Assembly (NCBI GenBank): GCA_045105075.1
Contig: JBGCDD010000100.1
Location: 1 to 9,484 of the forward strand
Source: JBGCDD01 sp045105075
GTDB taxonomy: Bacteria; Pseudomonadota; Alphaproteobacteria; Rhodobacterales; Rhodobacteraceae
Direction of reading: 5' to 3'
DNA length: 9,484 nt
Part shown: positions 5,585-9,484 of the stretch, piece after piece
How positions within the stretch are numbered: the stretch's first letter is position 1
Layout: every line of letters begins with the position of its first letter
Made by a program: the position numbers and the translations under genes
Notes under the pieces: generated by a model
Databases searched by the model: none
The model's input: the letters and a program-made list of their open reading frames with translations, nothing else
Told to the model about the DNA's origin: nothing

Positions 5585-7312
5585 CTAGGCGACGCGGTCG
5601 CCCTTTTTGACCTGTACGGTTCTGTTATCGACCGCTGGCAACATGCGCGCAGGATCCCGCGTGACCATCACATCGATGACACTTGGGCGGTCGGTTTCTG
5701 CAAAGGCGGCTTTCAAGGCCGCTTCTATGTCGCCGGGGTTTTCGACCCGGATGCCGTGGCAGCCCATCGCATTGGCCAGCGCCGCATAGTTGGTTTCTGC
5801 AAGGTCCGAGGATTGGTAATTGCCCTCGCCGTACATCAGATGTTGCAACGCCTTGACGTAACCACTGGCCGCGTTGTTCACGACAATGACCGTCACACCC
5901 AGCTTCATGCGCCGCGCGGTTTCAAGTTCGCCCAGCACCATGTTGAAACCGCCATCGCCGGTCAGCCCGACAACAACAGCACCTGGATCAGCCAGTTGCG
6001 CGCCCATGGCGCCGGGCAGGCCATAACCGATCGAGGCAAATCCGCGATCGGGCACAAAGCTGCGCCGCGCTTTTTTCGAATTGAACAAAAGCCCGCCCCA
6101 ATGCGCCGCAAACCCACCATCCGCAATCAGATAGCCGGTATCGGGCAGGTGGTTGTTCAGCTCGGTGATCAGCCGCGCCATGTTGATCGGGGTCTCGTCA
6201 GAATAGAGCCGCTCGGCCGCAACCTCGTCGTGCCAAACCTGCATCTTGGCTGGAATTTCGGCCAGATAAGCGCTGCGGTCAGCATGAGGCAGATCGCCGA
6301 GCGCCGCCGTCAGGTCTTCCAACCCAAGCTTGGCATCGCCCCATAGCTTCAGCGTCGGATCATAGGTGCGACCCATCTCTTCGGGCACGCTTTCCAGATG
6401 GATGACCGTCTGGCCTTTGTACGGGATGGTGAACCGCTTGGTGGCAATCTCGCCCAACTTGCAACCGGCCACGATGATGCAGTCAGAGGCCGCGATCAGG
6501 TCGTTGGCAATCCGATCATAGCGGCCAAACAGCCCGGCCGACAAAGGCGAGGTACAGGCGATTGCGCCCTTGCCAGACATCGTATGTGCAACTGGCACAC
6601 TGTTGGTTTCGGCAAAGGCGGTCACGGCCTCGCAGGCACCCGACAGATGAATGCCGCCCCCACACAGCAGGATCGGGCGCACCGCTTTTGCGATCATCCC
6701 GGCGGCTTTGGCCAAGGCCGCACCATCGGGTCTGCACCGGATGGCGGGGGCTGCCTGATGGGCTGGATCTGCGACAAAGTCAGAGCCCTCAAAGCCGTGC
6801 AACCCGTGGGCCACGTCCTCGGGCACATCCACCACAACCGGGCCGGGCCGCCCGGATGTTGCCACTGCAAAGGCGTAGCGCATGATTTCCGGGATCCGGT
6901 GCACCGCTTCGACGCGCAACAAGGCCTTGCAGGCGGGTCGCAGGATCGACACCTGATCGGTTTCTTGTGTCATGTTCTTGCCCGCATGGTCGCGCTGTGC
7001 ATCGCCCACGATCGCAATCATCGGCGACCCGGCATTCAGCGCCTCAACCAGACCCGTCACCAGATTTGTGGCCCCCGGCCCAAGCGTGGCATCGACCAGT
7101 CCAACACGGCCTGAAATCTTGGCATAGGCATCTGCTGCAAAAACCGCGCAACGCTCATCATTGATCAGGTTGTGGTTCAGCCCAAGCCGGCGCGCCGCAT
7201 CGTAGAACGGCAACAACTGGAAACCGCCCATGCCAAACATCGGGCCCGCGCCATGGGCTTGCAACATGCGCACCAGTGCTTCGCCGCCGGTCATTTCATT
7301 GGTCTGTGTCAT
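5585..7312 (-). CDS. ThDP-dependent enzyme, acetolactate synthase-like (IlvB/benzoylformate decarboxylase superfamily)
   Basis: A 575-residue cytoplasmic enzyme with the three-domain layout of the acetolactate synthase/pyruvate oxidase superfamily. The N-terminal ThDP Pyr domain holds the cofactor-activating glutamate E53 (NDERCAVFAADAY) and the LGPGATNLVTGL loop. The middle domain includes RPILLCGGG (212-220) and a HTMSGKGAI segment. The C-terminal PP domain has the ThDP motif GDGGFNMVLGEL starting at 452 and ending with NN at 479-480. The Pyr-domain glycine segment reads FGMGGFQ (26-32) rather than the common FGIPG. Reactions of the family include decarboxylation of 2-keto acids, carboligation and C-C bond hydrolysis. 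I cannot assign one; residues around the active site do not resemble sulfoacetaldehyde acetyltransferase. True biosynthetic acetolactate synthase is unlikely because no ilvH-type small subunit gene is adjacent. Its ATG overlaps the E1 beta stop (ATGA). Position between E1 genes and a TRAP transporter points to catabolism of the imported compound. Confidence 0.88.
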   Translation of the reverse strand: MTQTNEMTGGEALVRMLQAHGAGPMFGMGGFQLLPFYDAARRLGLNHNLINDERCAVFAADAYAKISGRVGLVDATLGPGATNLVTGLVEALNAGSPMIAIVGDAQRDHAGKNMTQETDQVSILRPACKALLRVEAVHRIPEIMRYAFAVATSGRPGPVVVDVPEDVAHGLHGFEGSDFVADPAHQAAPAIRCRPDGAALAKAAGMIAKAVRPILLCGGGIHLSGACEAVTAFAETNSVPVAHTMSGKGAIACTSPLSAGLFGRYDRIANDLIAASDCIIVAGCKLGEIATKRFTIPYKGQTVIHLESVPEEMGRTYDPTLKLWGDAKLGLEDLTAALGDLPHADRSAYLAEIPAKMQVWHDEVAAERLYSDETPINMARLITELNNHLPDTGYLIADGGFAAHWGGLLFNSKKARRSFVPDRGFASIGYGLPGAMGAQLADPGAVVVGLTGDGGFNMVLGELETARRMKLGVTVIVVNNAASGYVKALQHLMYGEGNYQSSDLAETNYAALANAMGCHGIRVENPGDIEAALKAAFAETDRPSVIDVMVTRDPARMLPAVDNRTVQVKKGDRVA

Positions 7313-8283
7313 ACGGGGGCAGGCTCCATGGTTTTTAGGGCGGCGTCGGCGATCATGTCGGCTGTGACCCGCATTTGGTTTTCAAGATTGGGGGCATAGG
7401 CAATCAGACCACGGGGAGACCCCAGGCGCTGCGGCAATGCCTTGAGATGGATCTCTTGGGTGACGCTGGCCACAACCTCGGCGCCAAATCCGCCAACGGC
7501 GACGCTTTCATGGGCCACAACCAGTCGACCTGTTTTGGCAACGCTGGCAAGAACCGCCGGTTTGTCCCAAGGCCAAAGGCTGATCAAATCGATCACCTCG
7601 GCATCGATGCCCTTGCCCGCTAGGGTTTCAGCGGCCTCGACACACAGGTTGGCGCAGTTTGACCAGCTCACAAGGGTCACATCGCTCCCTTTGCGGCGCA
7701 TTTGCGCTTGGCCAAAGGCGCCGGGGGTGGTCACGTCGACTTCGCCCTCCAGCGCCCAAAGATCTTTGTGTTCCAGGTAAACCACCGGATCGTCGCAGGC
7801 GATGGCCGCCTTCATCATGGCGTAGTTGTCATGCGGCGTGGCCGGGCACACCACCACGAGACCGGGAATGTGCACGTACCAGCTTTCGAGGCTTTGGCTG
7901 TGCTGTGCGGCGGAAGATCGCCACATTCCCATGGGTTTGCGGATCACCATCGGCGCGCGGCTTTGTCCGCCAAACATGAACCGCGCCTTGGCGATCTGGT
8001 TGACCAATTCATCCGTGGCGCACAGCGCAAAGTCGGCAAAGCGCATTTCCACGATCGGTCGCGTCCCGGCCATCGCCGCACCCAAAGATGCGCCCATGAT
8101 CGCGGCTTCTGAAATCGGTGCATCGGAAATCCGCCGGGGCCCGAATTCTTCGACCAGCCCGGTATATTGCTTGAACACACCGCCCCGGCCCAAATCCTCG
8201 CCCACGCACCAGACGGTGGGATCGGCCCGCATGGCCTCGGCAATGGCCAGTTTCGCGGCGTCTGCGTAGGTCATGACAGCCAT
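7309..8283 (-). CDS. 2-oxoacid/acetoin dehydrogenase-type E1 component, beta subunit
   Basis: A 324-residue protein matching the beta subunit of heterotetrameric ThDP-dependent E1 enzymes (pyruvate, branched-chain or acetoin dehydrogenase type). Landmarks are the start MAVMTYADAAKLAIAEAM, VGEDLGRGGVFKQYTGL, RISDAPISEAAIMGASLGAA with the ThDP-activating glutamate of the ISE motif, and the transketolase C-terminal domain with EVIDLISLWPWD and VVAHESVAVGGFGAEV. The start at 8283 was chosen because it gives the normal family length, overlaps the E1 alpha stop as TGATG, and follows AAGGGG. The frame is open 23 codons further upstream, but that stretch is Arg-rich, overlaps E1 alpha and has no family similarity. 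The partner is E1 alpha, encoded just before it. No E2 acyltransferase or E3 gene follows, which is unusual for a dedicated dehydrogenase complex. Pyruvate, acetoin or another 2-oxo substrate cannot be told apart from sequence alone. Confidence 0.92.
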   Translation of the reverse strand: MAVMTYADAAKLAIAEAMRADPTVWCVGEDLGRGGVFKQYTGLVEEFGPRRISDAPISEAAIMGASLGAAMAGTRPIVEMRFADFALCATDELVNQIAKARFMFGGQSRAPMVIRKPMGMWRSSAAQHSQSLESWYVHIPGLVVVCPATPHDNYAMMKAAIACDDPVVYLEHKDLWALEGEVDVTTPGAFGQAQMRRKGSDVTLVSWSNCANLCVEAAETLAGKGIDAEVIDLISLWPWDKPAVLASVAKTGRLVVAHESVAVGGFGAEVVASVTQEIHLKALPQRLGSPRGLIAYAPNLENQMRVTADMIADAALKTMEPAPV

Positions 8284-9278
8284 CAAAAAGCCCCTTGTGC
8301 CGGCGAGCCAACATCCTGCACATCGGCAAACACCGCGTCGTCGGCGGGCCACGGCGCAGTTGTTGCGGCGTCAAGTGCGCCGGTCATTTCCGCGGCTGCA
8401 TCCATGCGTAACTTATCAAGAACCGGTTTTTCGACACCGGCCTGCACCAAGGCACTTTGCAGGCGGGCGATCGGGCAATTCGTGCTGGCCTCGGCGTCTG
8501 CTTCGCCGTCAGGGCGATAGGTTGCTGGGTCAAAATAGGTGTGGCCATCAACCCGGTAGGTCCGCACATGCAAAAACTCCGGCGTGTTGGTTGCACGGAT
8601 GCGGGCGATCACCTCGTGCGCCAATTCGGCCAGTCCGGTCACGTCATTGCCGTCAACCTCATGCACTTTCAGACCAAGCGCATGGGCCCGCGCGCCTGCA
8701 CCGTCCCCGGATGTCATGTCAGAGGTCAGCGTGCTTGCGGAATAGCGGTTGTCCTCGCACACAAACAGGATCGGCAGGTCGAACACGCCCGCCCAGTTGA
8801 GGCCTTCCAGAAATGGCCCACGGTTGGCAGCGCCGTCGCCAAAGAAACAGACGGTGACCTGATCGCCGCCCAACAGCCTGACCCCATGCGCTGCGCCCGC
8901 CGCGATGGTGATATTGGCTGACACAACGCCGTTTGCGCCCAGCATACCAACGCCGAAGTCAGCGATATGCATTGATCCACCCTTGCCGTTGCAACACCCG
9001 CCCGCACGGCCCAGCAGTTCCTTCATCATCGCGGCGGGATCAGCACCTTTGGCCAACGTGTGGCCATGGCCGCGATGGGTTGAGGTGATGTAGTCGTCCC
9101 GGCGTAGCGGTTCGATGATGCCGGTCGCGACGGCCTCTTGTCCCAGACACAGGTGGATCGCGCCCAGAACCAGCTGATCGTCAATGGCGGCCTTTTTGGC
9201 GGTGACCTCAAAGGCGCGAATGCGTTCCATCATTTCAAGGCGGGCAAGACCGGCATCAATGTCGAAATTTGCGGTCAT
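8283..9278 (-). CDS. 2-oxoacid/acetoin dehydrogenase-type E1 component, alpha subunit
   Basis: A 331-residue protein matching E1 alpha subunits of the acetoin/pyruvate dehydrogenase group, which bind ThDP and with E1 beta decarboxylate a 2-oxo acid or cleave an alpha-hydroxyketone. Landmarks are HLCLGQEAVATG, STHRGHGHTLAKG, the NGKGGSMHIADF loop, and the ThDP/Mg motif GDGAANRG (from residue 147) ending with the EDNRYS asparagine at 177. The later YRVDGHTYFDPATYR segment corresponds to the regulatory loop of the family. Two starts are possible: ATG at 9278, used here, which overlaps the regulator stop as TGATG and follows AGAAGG, or GTG one codon earlier at 9281. Overlap with both the upstream regulator gene and the downstream E1 beta gene implies a single coupled message. 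The length is typical for bacterial heterotetrameric E1 alpha subunits. The substrate is not determined. Confidence 0.92.
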   Translation of the reverse strand: MTANFDIDAGLARLEMMERIRAFEVTAKKAAIDDQLVLGAIHLCLGQEAVATGIIEPLRRDDYITSTHRGHGHTLAKGADPAAMMKELLGRAGGCCNGKGGSMHIADFGVGMLGANGVVSANITIAAGAAHGVRLLGGDQVTVCFFGDGAANRGPFLEGLNWAGVFDLPILFVCEDNRYSASTLTSDMTSGDGAGARAHALGLKVHEVDGNDVTGLAELAHEVIARIRATNTPEFLHVRTYRVDGHTYFDPATYRPDGEADAEASTNCPIARLQSALVQAGVEKPVLDKLRMDAAAEMTGALDAATTAPWPADDAVFADVQDVGSPAQGAF

Positions 9279-9484
9279 CACAACAGCCCTTCTGCTTCCA
9301 ACAGATCGAATTTGCGCCCCAAACCATCGACCTCGGCGCGCAACGGCGGCAACAGCACCTGTTCAATGCGGTCAACATGCATGCGCTCGTTGATGGCGCC
9401 AAACCCAAGGGCTGCAAAGGTGCGCCCGGTTGCGCTTTTGATTGGCAGGGCAATGGCGCTCATGCCGGGCACTGGGATACTGGG
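9278..9484 (-). CDS. IclR-family transcriptional regulator, C-terminal fragment (cut by window edge)
   Basis: The frame is open from the window edge to a TGA at 9280-9278, giving 68 residues of a protein whose N-terminus lies beyond the window. The segment PVPGMSAIALPIKSATGRTF followed by AALGFGAI resembles the end of the IclR effector-binding domain, where a Gly-rich entry, A-I-A-x-P-I and a following G-x-x-x-A-A-L strand are conserved. The closing helix, with LLPPLRAEVDGLGRKF, also fits. IclR-type proteins bind small organic acids through this domain and control neighbouring catabolic genes through an N-terminal winged helix-turn-helix, not visible here. The gene is co-oriented with the operon and touches E1 alpha (TGATG), so the regulator is probably co-transcribed and could control its own operon. 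The operon promoter and operator should therefore lie to the right of the window. A different regulator with a GAF-like domain is a minor alternative. Confidence 0.75.
   Translation of the reverse strand, partial: PSIPVPGMSAIALPIKSATGRTFAALGFGAINERMHVDRIEQVLLPPLRAEVDGLGRKFDLLEAEGLL

Noticed and set aside
5210..6346. Long open frame on the + strand (378 codons) across the dctP start and the IlvB-like gene
   Set aside because: It is antisense to two clear genes, has no recognisable domain, and is explained by high GC and the codon pattern of the opposite strand.
6562..6885. + strand open frame rich in Arg/Pro/His opposite the IlvB-like gene
   Set aside because: It is the low-complexity composition expected for an antisense shadow in GC-rich DNA.
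5585..7312. Sulfoacetaldehyde acetyltransferase (Xsc), considered because of the nearby sulfatase remnant
   Set aside because: The N-terminal Pyr-domain sequence around E53 does not resemble the Xsc sequence that I recall, and no phosphotransacetylase gene is adjacent.
8284..8352. N-terminal extension of E1 beta by 23 codons
   Set aside because: The extension is Arg/Cys-rich, overlaps the end of E1 alpha and has no family similarity. The ATG at 8283 gives normal length with a plausible ribosome binding site.

Overview
The window looks like chromosomal or plasmid DNA of a marine-type alphaproteobacterium, most likely a Rhodobacterales/Roseobacter relative. This is inferred from the fairly high GC content, the TRAP transporter of the keto-acid (TakP) class, the choline-sulfatase remnant and the very compact operon style. 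No rRNA or other phylogenetic marker is present, so the assignment is tentative.

Left end (1 to about 1423, + strand): the window opens inside an insertion sequence. The first 140 bases encode the last 45 residues of an IS30-family transposase, followed by about 30 bases of IS end. The IS abuts a choline-sulfatase (betC-type) gene that lacks its first ~95 codons, including the formylglycine cysteine motif. The 3' part of the gene remains open to its stop at 1423, but an open frame that seems to start at GTG 80 is an artefact: its first ~30 codons are transposase and IS-end DNA read in the wrong frame. The gene is therefore an IS-interrupted pseudogene.

Middle (1424 to 1796): a non-coding gap between converging transcription units, with a few inverted repeats and no convincing gene.

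Right (1797 to 9484, all on the - strand, so read right to left): one tightly packed catabolic operon. It encodes the C-terminal end of an IclR-type regulator (cut by the window edge), 2-oxoacid dehydrogenase-type E1 alpha and E1 beta subunits, an acetolactate-synthase-like ThDP enzyme, a TakP-like TRAP binding protein (DctP), the TRAP small (DctQ) and large (DctM) permeases, and an SDR oxidoreductase with an unusual dinucleotide-binding motif. Nearly all junctions overlap by 1 to 13 bases. The exceptions are a 22-base gap before dctP, which has a strong ribosome binding site, and a 57-base gap between dctP and dctQ, which holds a perfect 10-bp stem-loop.

The likely logic is that the TRAP system imports a small organic acid, the SDR interconverts a hydroxyl and a carbonyl, and two ThDP enzymes cleave or decarboxylate a keto intermediate under IclR-type control. 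The substrate cannot be read from the sequence. The pairing of E1 alpha/beta (without any E2 or E3 gene in view) with a second, IlvB-like ThDP enzyme and a TRAP transporter does not match a standard pathway that I can name, and it is the most interesting feature of the window.
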